Shown one piece after another: positions 5,945 through 13,063 of a stretch of DNA of 14,137 nt; position 1 is the first letter of the stretch; the number at the start of each line of letters is the position of its first letter. A model generated the notes under the pieces. The model searched no databases. It was given only the letters and a program-made list of their open reading frames with translations, and had not been told where the DNA came from. Origin of the DNA: Desulfuromonadaceae bacterium UBA2294 (GTDB lineage Bacteria > Desulfobacterota > Desulfuromonadia > Desulfuromonadales > UBA2294); NCBI GenBank assembly GCA_002345625.1, contig DDWE01000100.1, forward strand, positions 1 through 14,137, given 5' to 3'. A program made the position numbers and the translations under genes.

Positions 5945-7615
5945 TCAGACGCAGGTGCCACAGCGGGTGCAACCGGCAACGCAGGGGGGGGTCAGGGTGC
6001 CAATGCGGTAGTTTTGATATTCCTGCCATAACCAGTCCCGCTCGACACCGATGTCGATCGACTCCCACGGCAGCGGTTCATGTTGCGTGTAGGGGCGATG
6101 GAGAATCGCCTCGGCATCGATGTCGTGCCGGCGACAGACAAACGGATAGCGCTCACCGGCGGCAAGCTCGGGGAGGATTGCCGCCAGACGGCGATCTCCA
6201 CGCGACAGCAGCCCCTGAAGCAGTGCCGCGCGCGGCGATTCGAAGCTGATGGTGACATTGGGCATCCGGCCAATGGCCGTGCGCAGACGGCGACTGACGG
6301 CTTTCAATTCCGATTCAGTGGCCATTGGCGCCCACTGCAGTGGGGTGAACGGTTTCGGTACGAACGGGTTAACCGACAGGTGGATCTGACCAAGCCGTCC
6401 CCGTGCGCGACCGGCTTCGAGCCAGATGTTGCGGATCTGCTCCACCAGAACAAGGAGTTCTTCGTGATCGGCAACGGTCTCACCCGGCAATCCAATCAGG
6501 ACATAAAGCTTCAGGTTCGGAATGGATCCTGCCGCCAGCAAGCTGACGGCACGCAGGATTTGTGGCGTATCGACCTGCTTGTTGATGGCGTCGCGCAAGC
6601 GCTGACTGCCGGCTTCCGGGGCCAGTGCGACGGTTTTATGACCTGATTCCTTCAGCACGGCGACATCGACGGCGGTGAGGGTATCCATACGCAGGCTGGC
6701 GACGGAGACGCTGCCGCCCCGATCGAGGATCGCCTGTTGCAAGGCGTCGCGGTGGGGATAATCGCCGATGGCGGCACTGACCAGCCCCTGACGTGTGTGC
6801 TGGCAAAGGCCGACATCGACCTGACGCAGGACAGCATCGAGACTGCGCTCGCGCGGCGGACGATAGATGTAACCGGCGGCACAGAACCGGCAGCCCCGGG
6901 CACAACCGCGCGAGACCTCAGTCAGAGCCATGTCCCCGAATTCAGTGTCGGGCGTCGTAATGAATGAGCGGCAGTCGGCAAGGTCAAGGTCGGCCAGCCA
7001 CTGACGCTGCACCGGATCCGACGGTGGCAGGGACGGCACATAAATGCCGGGAAGCGTCGCGAGATGGCGCAGGTTGGCATCGGTACGGCCGGCATCTTCC
7101 AGCAGCGACGGAAGCAGCTGCGGCAGAATAGCCTCCGCCTCACCGACGGCGACGAGATCGAACAGTTCTGCAAACGGTTCCGGATTGAGAAAGGCGCAGA
7201 CACCACCGGCCAGAGTCAGCGGCGACCGACCATCCCGATCAGCCACCTTGTAAGGGAGGCGGCCCAGTTCGAACAGCAGGGGGAGATGAAGATAATCGTT
7301 TTCAAACGACAGGGAGAAGGCGATCAGATCGAATTCATGCAGCGGTCGCTGACTCTCGATGGAGAGCATCGGCGTGCCGCTGCGCTGGTGCTCGGCGACA
7401 TCATCCGGGTCCGGCAGCACAAACCGTTCGCAACGGACCCCATCCTGGAGATTGAACCAGCGATGAACACTCAGGAAGCCAAGGTTACTCATCGCCTGGT
7501 GATAGGTGTTGGGGTAGACCAGGGCAACGGCCAGTCGCCCGCCGGCCCCGGGCTGCAGATCGGTGGTTTCAGCCGCATGGCGTCGGCGCAGATGATCGAT
7601 AACTTTACGTGACAT
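5945..7615 (-). CDS. Radical SAM protein of uncharacterised B12-domain-like family (TIGR03960-like)
   Basis: The 556-aa protein has the radical SAM cluster motif CX3CX2C (C238, C242, C245 in SRGCARGCRFCAAG), so it should bind a 4Fe-4S cluster and cleave S-adenosylmethionine. The N-terminal 200 residues (YPNTYHQAMSNLGF, SIESQRPLHEFD, LAGGVCAFLNPEPFAELFD) resemble the Rossmann, cobalamin-domain-like half of the TIGR03960-type proteins, but no DxHxxG cobalamin ligand motif is seen. Within the barrel, PEAGSQRLRDAINK (333-346) and LYVLIGLPGET (370-380) fit the SAM-binding side. The last residues carry C545, C549, C552 and C555, a possible auxiliary Fe-S site. Substrate and reaction are unknown. 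It follows the ftsZ terminator and precedes the conduit operon, probably as its own transcript. No Shine-Dalgarno sequence is visible before the ATG. Confidence 0.85.
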   Translation of the reverse strand: MSRKVIDHLRRRHAAETTDLQPGAGGRLAVALVYPNTYHQAMSNLGFLSVHRWFNLQDGVRCERFVLPDPDDVAEHQRSGTPMLSIESQRPLHEFDLIAFSLSFENDYLHLPLLFELGRLPYKVADRDGRSPLTLAGGVCAFLNPEPFAELFDLVAVGEAEAILPQLLPSLLEDAGRTDANLRHLATLPGIYVPSLPPSDPVQRQWLADLDLADCRSFITTPDTEFGDMALTEVSRGCARGCRFCAAGYIYRPPRERSLDAVLRQVDVGLCQHTRQGLVSAAIGDYPHRDALQQAILDRGGSVSVASLRMDTLTAVDVAVLKESGHKTVALAPEAGSQRLRDAINKQVDTPQILRAVSLLAAGSIPNLKLYVLIGLPGETVADHEELLVLVEQIRNIWLEAGRARGRLGQIHLSVNPFVPKPFTPLQWAPMATESELKAVSRRLRTAIGRMPNVTISFESPRAALLQGLLSRGDRRLAAILPELAAGERYPFVCRRHDIDAEAILHRPYTQHEPLPWESIDIGVERDWLWQEYQNYRIGTLTPPCVAGCTRCGTCV

Positions 7616-7628
7616 AAATGCACATTAC

Positions 7629-7651
7629 AGGTTCAAGTTGCAAGGTTCAAG
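7629..7651. repeat. Short direct repeat before the radical SAM gene
   Basis: AGGTTCAAG occurs at 7629-7637 and again at 7643-7651, separated by 5 bp. It lies just upstream of the radical SAM start codon, where its minus-strand reading gives CTTGAACCT twice. A regulator site or a slippage relic are both possible; the evidence is only the repetition. Confidence 0.5.
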
Positions 7652-7715
7652 ACTCAAAAGTGACACGACTGACAGCAGTCGATATGCCCCACACCACGCG
7701 CACCTTTCGCCTTCC

Positions 7716-7749
7716 TTCAAAAAAGAAAAGGGGCCGCAAATGCGGCCCC
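7716..7749 (-). terminator. Rho-independent terminator of the dcw cluster, after ftsZ
   Basis: On the minus strand GGGGCCGCA (7749-7741) pairs with TGCGGCCCC (7738-7730), giving a GC-rich stem of 8-9 bp with a minimal loop, followed at once by TTTTCTTTTTTGAAGG. This is a textbook intrinsic terminator. It lies 134 bp beyond the ftsZ stop codon, so the ftsZ mRNA would have an untranslated tail of that length. Confidence 0.9.
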
Positions 7750-7883
7750 GACGAGGGAGTCGTCAATTCAATACAAGGGTGACACCCCCCTTTGACTGCC
7801 GGGCGGAGAGTCGGCAGGGAGACGTCGTTCACAACCAAACTGCTAAAAAAACCTGTCAAGCCGCGCCTTTGCACGGCGCTCAA

Positions 7884-9032
7884 TCAGTCGACCCGTTTGC
7901 GGATAAAGGTCGGGATATCGTACTCATCCTCTTCGCTGGTCGGGGTACGGAAAGCCGAGCGCGGCGTGTTCTTGCGCTGTTCGCGAAGGAAGGTCGGTAC
8001 ATCGCGATCACTGGTCTGCTGCAGACGCTTGGCGCGCTCCTTCAATTCATCTTCGGTGCGCTTGGTCTGCTCGAAAGCGCCGCCAAATCCGGTGGCAATG
8101 GCCGTGATCTTGATGCTTTCACCCAGATCCTCGTCAATCACCAGACCGATGATAATATTGGCGTCTTCGTGCACCTTGTCATGGATAATGCGCGACGCTT
8201 CGTCGAACTCTTCCATGGTCATGGACGACGACCCGGAGATATTGACCAGCACACCGCGAGCGCCGGAGATATCGATCTCTTCCAAAAGCGGGCTGGCAAT
8301 CGCCATCTGTGCTGCTTCAGCCGCGCGGCGATCGCCGTCGGCAATACCGATCCCCATCATCGCCATGCCGCGCTCGCTCATGATGGCGCGCACATCGGCG
8401 AAGTCGACGTTGATCAGACCACTGGTGGTAATCAGGTCGGCGATCCCCTGCACCGCTTGACGCAGCACGTCATCGGCCGGCTTAAAGGCATCGAGGATGC
8501 TCATGTGCTTGCCGGCCAGACCGACCAGACGGTCGTTGGGGACGACGATCAGTGAATCGACCACATCCTTGAGCTGGGCGACACCACGGTCCGCCTGCTG
8601 CGAGCGCCGTTTCCCCTCGCGGGTGAAGGGACGGGTGACGACGCCGACGGTCAGTGCACCGATCTCTTTGGCCACTTCGGCAATGATCGGCGCCGCACCG
8701 GTTCCGGTACCGCCTCCGAGACCGGCGGCAATAAAGACCATGTCCGAACCTTCGAGGTACTCAGCGATGCGGGCCCGGTCCTCCTTCGCCGCGTCACGTC
8801 CGACGTCGGGGTCGGCGCCGGCGCCAAGACCCTTGGTCAGTTTGCTGCCGAGCTGCAGTTTGATCGGCGCCTTGCTGTTGCGCAAGGCCTGCGCATCGGT
8901 GTTAGCAACAACAAACTCGACGCCGCTGATTTGTGCATTGATCATGGTGTTGACCACGTTGCCGCCGCCGCCACCAACTCCGATCACCTTGATTCTGGCG
9001 ATCTGCTCTAAACTGTCATCAAATTCAAACAT
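7884..9032 (-). CDS. ftsZ: Cell division GTPase FtsZ
   Basis: FtsZ is the bacterial tubulin that forms the Z-ring at midcell. The 382-aa protein has the Gly-rich IGVGGGGGN loop (17-25), the tubulin signature GGGTGTG (106-112), and the T7 synergy loop NVDFADVRAIM (208-218) with D210 and D213 for GTP hydrolysis across the dimer interface. The C-terminal tail ends in YDIPTFIRKR (371-380), the peptide that binds FtsA. A second copy of the same motif, DRDVPTFLREQ (342-352), lies 29 residues earlier. I place the start at 9032: MFEFDDS is the family-typical N-terminus and GGAGGGAG lies just before it, whereas a longer reading frame extends 13 codons upstream. It is 62 bp after ftsA and last gene of the cluster, with a strong terminator behind. 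Confidence 0.98.
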   Translation of the reverse strand: MFEFDDSLEQIARIKVIGVGGGGGNVVNTMINAQISGVEFVVANTDAQALRNSKAPIKLQLGSKLTKGLGAGADPDVGRDAAKEDRARIAEYLEGSDMVFIAAGLGGGTGTGAAPIIAEVAKEIGALTVGVVTRPFTREGKRRSQQADRGVAQLKDVVDSLIVVPNDRLVGLAGKHMSILDAFKPADDVLRQAVQGIADLITTSGLINVDFADVRAIMSERGMAMMGIGIADGDRRAAEAAQMAIASPLLEEIDISGARGVLVNISGSSSMTMEEFDEASRIIHDKVHEDANIIIGLVIDEDLGESIKITAIATGFGGAFEQTKRTEDELKERAKRLQQTSDRDVPTFLREQRKNTPRSAFRTPTSEEDEYDIPTFIRKRVD

Positions 9033-9094
9033 AACTCCCTCCACTTGGGTTTTGGCCGATCTTCTCCGCAAAAAAACCGGCTGTGCTTACCTGC

Positions 9095-10324
9095 TTAAAA
9101 AAACTCGCCAAACCAGTCCTTCATCCGGCGTGTCACCTTGTCAAAAATATTGTCCTGACCGATGGCAAAATTACGGCTCTGCAGATTACGACTGCCGTAC
9201 TTGACCAAGCCGACGCCAGTTGCATGTATCGGGGAGCTGACCACGTCGGTCAGGCCTCCGATACCGATGGGGATACCACGACGCACCGGCAGGTTGAAGA
9301 CCTGCTCGGCCAACTCCGGCATCCCCTGTAAAATCGACGAACCACCGGTAATCACCGCCCCGGATGCCACCAGATCTTCATAACCGCTGCGTACGATTTC
9401 GCGATTGACCAGGGTGAAGATCTCCTCGACCCGCGGTTCAAGGATCTCGGCGAGTAGCTGACGCGAGAGGACCCGCGGCTCACGACCGCCAACCGACGGC
9501 ACTTCGATGGTCTCGTCGCGGCCGACCATGGAGGTCAGGCAGCAGCCATAACGATGCTTGATCAGCTCCGCCTCGTTGGTCGGGGTCCGCAAACCAACAG
9601 CAATGTCGTTGGTCAGGTGGTTGCCTCCAAGTGACAGCACTGCCGTGTGCTTGATCGCACCGTCAACATAGATAGCGATATCGGTGGTGCCACCGCCGAT
9701 GTCGATAACCACCACACCGAGTTCCTTTTCGTCTGCGGTCAAGGCCGCTTCGGCCGAAGCAAGCTGCTCCAGCACGATATCGGCAACATCGACACCGGCC
9801 CGGTTACAGCTCTTGATGATGTTCTGGGCGCTGGCAACAGCACCTGTGACGATGTGCACCTTTGCTTCGAGACGCACCCCGCTCATGCCGAGGGGTTCCT
9901 TGATCCCGTCCTGATCATCAATAATGAACTCCTGCGGCAGGATATGAATCACTTCGCGATCCATCGGAATGGCGATGGCCTTGGCCGCATCAATGACGCG
10001 GCGCACATCCTCCTGGGTCACCTCGCGGTTTTTAATCGCAATGACTCCCTGCGAATTGAAACCACGGATGTGGCCACCGGCGATGCCGGCAAAGACCGAC
10101 TTGATCTCGCACCCGGCCATCAGTTCGGCCTCGCGCAGAGCGGCCCGGATCGCCTCAACCGTCCCTTCAATGTTGATCACCACCCCCTTGCGCATGCCAC
10201 GGGACTGGCTGGTGCCAATACCGACAATATCGAGCCCCTCAGAAGTGAGGTTACCGACTATGGCGCAAATTTTGGTGGTTCCGATATCGAGGCCGACGAT
10301 CAGGTTGTCTCTTCTGCTGCTCAT
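9095..10324 (-). CDS. ftsA: Cell division protein FtsA
   Basis: FtsA is the actin-like ATPase that tethers FtsZ to the inner membrane and recruits later division proteins. The 409-aa protein shows the actin-fold nucleotide motifs: phosphate 1 GLDIGTTK (11-18), phosphate 2 VIDIGGGTTDIAIY (206-219) and adenosine motif SGAVITGGSS (321-330). The C-terminal KVTRRMKDWFGEFF is an amphipathic helix that fits the membrane-targeting sequence of the family. I chose the ATG at 10324, with AAGGGGAG about 5 nt upstream; a TTG seven codons earlier stays in frame but overlaps that ribosome binding site and is unlikely. It follows ftsQ after 26 bp and precedes ftsZ by 62 bp, the usual order. Confidence 0.98.
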   Translation of the reverse strand: MSSRRDNLIVGLDIGTTKICAIVGNLTSEGLDIVGIGTSQSRGMRKGVVINIEGTVEAIRAALREAELMAGCEIKSVFAGIAGGHIRGFNSQGVIAIKNREVTQEDVRRVIDAAKAIAIPMDREVIHILPQEFIIDDQDGIKEPLGMSGVRLEAKVHIVTGAVASAQNIIKSCNRAGVDVADIVLEQLASAEAALTADEKELGVVVIDIGGGTTDIAIYVDGAIKHTAVLSLGGNHLTNDIAVGLRTPTNEAELIKHRYGCCLTSMVGRDETIEVPSVGGREPRVLSRQLLAEILEPRVEEIFTLVNREIVRSGYEDLVASGAVITGGSSILQGMPELAEQVFNLPVRRGIPIGIGGLTDVVSSPIHATGVGLVKYGSRNLQSRNFAIGQDNIFDKVTRRMKDWFGEFF

Positions 10325-10350
10325 CGTTACTCCCCTTCCCTTCAATGTGG

Positions 10351-11193
10351 CTAGCCTTGGTTCAAGGCGATGTGACGATCCATTCTGACAATAACGCGAT
10401 CCACAACGTTGAGATCGATGGCGCGAATCATGCCGAAACGCGGACGGATCTCACCGTATATTTTCTCGAGCCTGGCCAGCTTGGCCGCGAATGGGCTGAA
10501 ACCGAGATGCACCGGAATCCCGCCGCGACAGGTGGTCAGTTCAAATCCGTCCTTGACATCAACGTTGACCTCTGACACCTCGTCAATGTTGAACTGGTCG
10601 CGTCCGGCGAGATCTGCCAGCAGCGCCACCGCCTGCAGCAGAAGCTCCCGGGCCTGTTCCGGCTGTTCAAGAAAAAACTGTCGGTTAAGGCCGGTAATCA
10701 CCGGGTAATCGAGCCGGTCACCGGCGGTCAGGCCTTTGAAAATCTCGCCATTCTTGTCGACATAGTAAAGATAACCCAGATCGATAATCGCCCGCTCTTC
10801 ACGCTCGGTGACCTTGACCACGACTTCGCGTGGGAATATCCGTTCAACGTCGGCCCGCGACACCCAGGGATTCTCCTCAATCTTGCGGCCGATCAGTTCG
10901 AGATCGAGACTGAAGATGTTATCGCCGCCACGAATATCCGAAGCGCTCATGATCTCTTCGCTGCTTAAGCGCTGCAGGTTCATGATGCTGACCTTCTCGA
11001 CCCCGAAATAATCCGATTCAAACAGCACACGGGCAGCCAGCACCGTTCCGCCGGCACCAAGGACGACACTGCCACAGACCAGCACGATCCGCAGTCCGCG
11101 ATGGAAGATCCGCTTCCAGTCACGTGGGGCTTTCCCCTTGATCAGCCGGTTCCCCTTGAGGCGCCGGCGTTTTTGCCCTTTTTGATCGATCAT
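10351..11193 (-). CDS. ftsQ: Cell division protein FtsQ (DivIB)
   Basis: FtsQ is a bitopic inner-membrane protein that links the cytoplasmic divisome to the periplasmic FtsB/FtsL complex and regulates septal wall synthesis. The 280-aa protein has a strongly basic cytoplasmic tail (QKRRRLKGNRLIKGK), one membrane segment near 34-57, then a POTRA domain (about 62-131) that ends with the family-typical NPWVSRADVERIFPREVVVKV pattern. The FtsQ/DivIB beta domain follows to about 270. The start at 11193 has an AGGGG element a few bases upstream. It lies between ddl (17 bp) and ftsA (26 bp), the standard place. Sequence conservation in this family is low, but the domain order, topology and position leave little doubt. 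Confidence 0.96.
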   Translation of the reverse strand: MIDQKGQKRRRLKGNRLIKGKAPRDWKRIFHRGLRIVLVCGSVVLGAGGTVLAARVLFESDYFGVEKVSIMNLQRLSSEEIMSASDIRGGDNIFSLDLELIGRKIEENPWVSRADVERIFPREVVVKVTEREERAIIDLGYLYYVDKNGEIFKGLTAGDRLDYPVITGLNRQFFLEQPEQARELLLQAVALLADLAGRDQFNIDEVSEVNVDVKDGFELTTCRGGIPVHLGFSPFAAKLARLEKIYGEIRPRFGMIRAIDLNVVDRVIVRMDRHIALNQG

Positions 11194-11210
11194 GCCGCCC
11201 CTGTCCTGCC

Positions 11211-12137
11211 CTATTTATCGAGTCCGGCGCCGTCGAGAATTCGCTGGACCAGTTCACCGAAATCGATCCCGGTCACCGCTGCAGCTTTCGGCAACAGGCT
11301 GGTCGCGGTCATCCCCGGAATGGTGTTGACCTCAAGGCAGAGCAGTTCGTCCCCCCGCACCATGAAATCGACGCGGGCCGCACCGCTGCACCCCAGGGTC
11401 TGGCAAGCATCGACTGCGATCTGCTGCATACGCGCTGCCACCGGTGCCTCGAATTCTGCCGGCAGAAGGTACTCGGTCTGGCCGGCGGTGTACTTGGAGG
11501 TAAAATCGTAAAAGCCGCTTTTCGGCACGACTTCGATAATCGGCAGGGCAACCCCATCCAGAACACTGACCGTGGTCTCCCGCCCCTTGATAAACTCCTC
11601 GATCACCACCTGCCGGTCGTAGCCGGCAGCGACGGTCAAACCCTGGCGTAATGCTTCAGCATCGGCGGCAATGGTGACGCCAATGGTCGAGCCTTCGCGG
11701 GCCGGCTTGGCGATGACCGGATAGGTTCTGATCCGTTCGATGACTGCCTCCATATCGTCTCCGACGTTGTAGACATCGAACCGTGGTGTCGGCAGACCAT
11801 GCTGCAACAGAATGCGCTTGGTCATCACCTTGTCCAGAGCGAGGCTTGAGGCGAGGATGCCGCTGCCGGTGTAGGGGATGCACATGGTCTCCAGCAGTCC
11901 CTGGACACTGCCATCCTCACCGCCACGGCCATGCAGGGCAATGAAAGCAACCTCGACCCCTTCCGCCAGCAGACGCGCCGGCAGGTCACGGTCAGCGTCG
12001 ATGCCAATCGCCTTGTAGCCACAGCCGAGCAGGGCAGTCAGGATTGCGTTACCGGTCCGCAGAGAGATTTCCCGTTCAGCCGAAACGCCCCCCATCAGGA
12101 CGCCAATGGTATGTTGTTTTAACTCTTCGCGTGTCAT
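11211..12137 (-). CDS. ddl: D-alanine--D-alanine ligase
   Basis: This cytoplasmic ATP-grasp enzyme joins two D-alanines to give the dipeptide added to the peptidoglycan precursor by MurF. The length of 308 aa equals that of the DdlB subgroup. Visible landmarks are VSAEREISLRTG with E21, ALHGRGGEDG (67-76), the ATP-grasp lysine segment VIAKPAREGSTIGV (141-154) with S150, Y216 in SKYTAGQTEY, and the metal-binding D257, E269 and N271 (LEVNTIPGMT). S150 and Y216 fit the E15/S150/Y216 set known from E. coli DdlB, and Tyr at the active-site loop predicts D-Ala rather than D-Lac as second substrate, thus vancomycin-sensitive precursors. Its ATG overlaps the murB stop codon (ATGA), which suggests translational coupling. 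Confidence 0.97.
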   Translation of the reverse strand: MTREELKQHTIGVLMGGVSAEREISLRTGNAILTALLGCGYKAIGIDADRDLPARLLAEGVEVAFIALHGRGGEDGSVQGLLETMCIPYTGSGILASSLALDKVMTKRILLQHGLPTPRFDVYNVGDDMEAVIERIRTYPVIAKPAREGSTIGVTIAADAEALRQGLTVAAGYDRQVVIEEFIKGRETTVSVLDGVALPIIEVVPKSGFYDFTSKYTAGQTEYLLPAEFEAPVAARMQQIAVDACQTLGCSGAARVDFMVRGDELLCLEVNTIPGMTATSLLPKAAAVTGIDFGELVQRILDGAGLDK

Positions 12138-13063
12138 ACGTTCCCCGTCATATTCAGCTCACCCCAGATACGGACTTCCGGTTCGAGTTGGGCACCTGAA
12201 TGCTGTGCAACGGCGGCGGCCACCTCCTGCATCAAGGTTTCGATTTCGGTCGCGGTCGCGCTGCCGTCGTTGGTAATAAAATTCGCATGTTGCTCCGACA
12301 CCTGCGCCCCGCCCAGACGGCGACCACGCAAGCCGGCCGCATCGATGAGGCGCCAGGCTGCCTGCTGCTCCGGATTACGAAAGACCGATCCGGCATTGGC
12401 CGCCCCGACATAATGTGCAGCACGACGCGTTTTGAGCACCTCCAGCATGCGCCGGGCAAGCTCATTTTTATCACCGGGTTGCAACTGTAACTGGGCGCTC
12501 AAAATAAAACCGTTTTCCGGCAATAGACAGTGCCGCCGCGAAATCTCCAGCGCTTCGGCCGGCCATTCACGACAACCGTCCTTGCGACAGATCGTCACCC
12601 GCTTCAAACCATCGCCGATCGCCTGACCATGGGCACCGGCATTCATCGCCACCGCGCCACCAATGGTTGCCGGAATCCCGGCCAGCGCTTCGACTCCGGC
12701 CAAACCGCTTGCCACCGCCCGACGGACCAGAACCATCAGCGGCACACCGGCTTCGGCCACAATCCGCCCCGAAGGATGGATCTCAAGCCCCCGCAGGTAA
12801 CCGGTGTGAATCACGGCGCCATTGATACCGCCGTCACGGACCAGAACATTACTGCCGTAACCGCAGGCATGCCAGGGGCAGTCAGCCTCGGCCAGAATCT
12901 CCAACGCAATGCGCAGATCGTCGGCATCAGCCGGGACAATGAACAGTTGTGCCGGCCCTCCCACCCGCCAGGTGGTGTGCCGCGCCATCGGCTCGTTTTG
13001 GCGCACCGTACCGCGCAGCGCCTTCTGTAACCGATCAGCAATCATCGCGTCCACAACGTTCAT
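12134..13063 (-). CDS. murB: UDP-N-acetylenolpyruvoylglucosamine reductase
   Basis: MurB is the cytoplasmic flavoenzyme that reduces the enolpyruvyl ether to lactyl with NADPH, giving UDP-N-acetylmuramic acid, the substrate of MurC encoded just upstream. The 309-aa protein has the FAD-binding patterns TWRVGGPAQLF (31-41), GYGSNVLVRDGG (68-79) and GIPATIGGAVAMNAGAHG (129-146). The catalytic serine is S226 in AGSVFRNP and the catalytic glutamate E296 in LEPEVRIWG. The size and the lack of the E. coli-type insertion place it in the shorter type II group found in Gram-positives and many deltaproteobacteria. Its start shares one base with the murC stop (TGATG), and its stop overlaps the ddl start, so the three genes are probably translationally coupled; no strong ribosome binding site is seen of its own. 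Confidence 0.97.
   Translation of the reverse strand: MNVVDAMIADRLQKALRGTVRQNEPMARHTTWRVGGPAQLFIVPADADDLRIALEILAEADCPWHACGYGSNVLVRDGGINGAVIHTGYLRGLEIHPSGRIVAEAGVPLMVLVRRAVASGLAGVEALAGIPATIGGAVAMNAGAHGQAIGDGLKRVTICRKDGCREWPAEALEISRRHCLLPENGFILSAQLQLQPGDKNELARRMLEVLKTRRAAHYVGAANAGSVFRNPEQQAAWRLIDAAGLRGRRLGGAQVSEQHANFITNDGSATATEIETLMQEVAAAVAQHSGAQLEPEVRIWGELNMTGNV

Noticed and set aside
7845..7879. Hairpin (GCGCC-TTTGCAC-GGCGC) and a run of seven T on the minus strand just after ftsZ, as a first terminator
   Set aside because: The stem has only 5 bp and the T run begins about 11 nt beyond it, too far for intrinsic termination; the strong hairpin at 7730-7749 is the better candidate.
7638..8555. 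A 305-codon open frame on the plus strand overlapping the 3' part of ftsZ
   Set aside because: It starts in the terminator region, has no ribosome binding site or known motif, and is antisense to strongly conserved ftsZ codons.
9033..9071. N-terminal extension of FtsZ by 13 residues
   Set aside because: The extension lacks family similarity and the internal ATG at 9032 has GGAGGGAG directly upstream plus the typical MFEF start.
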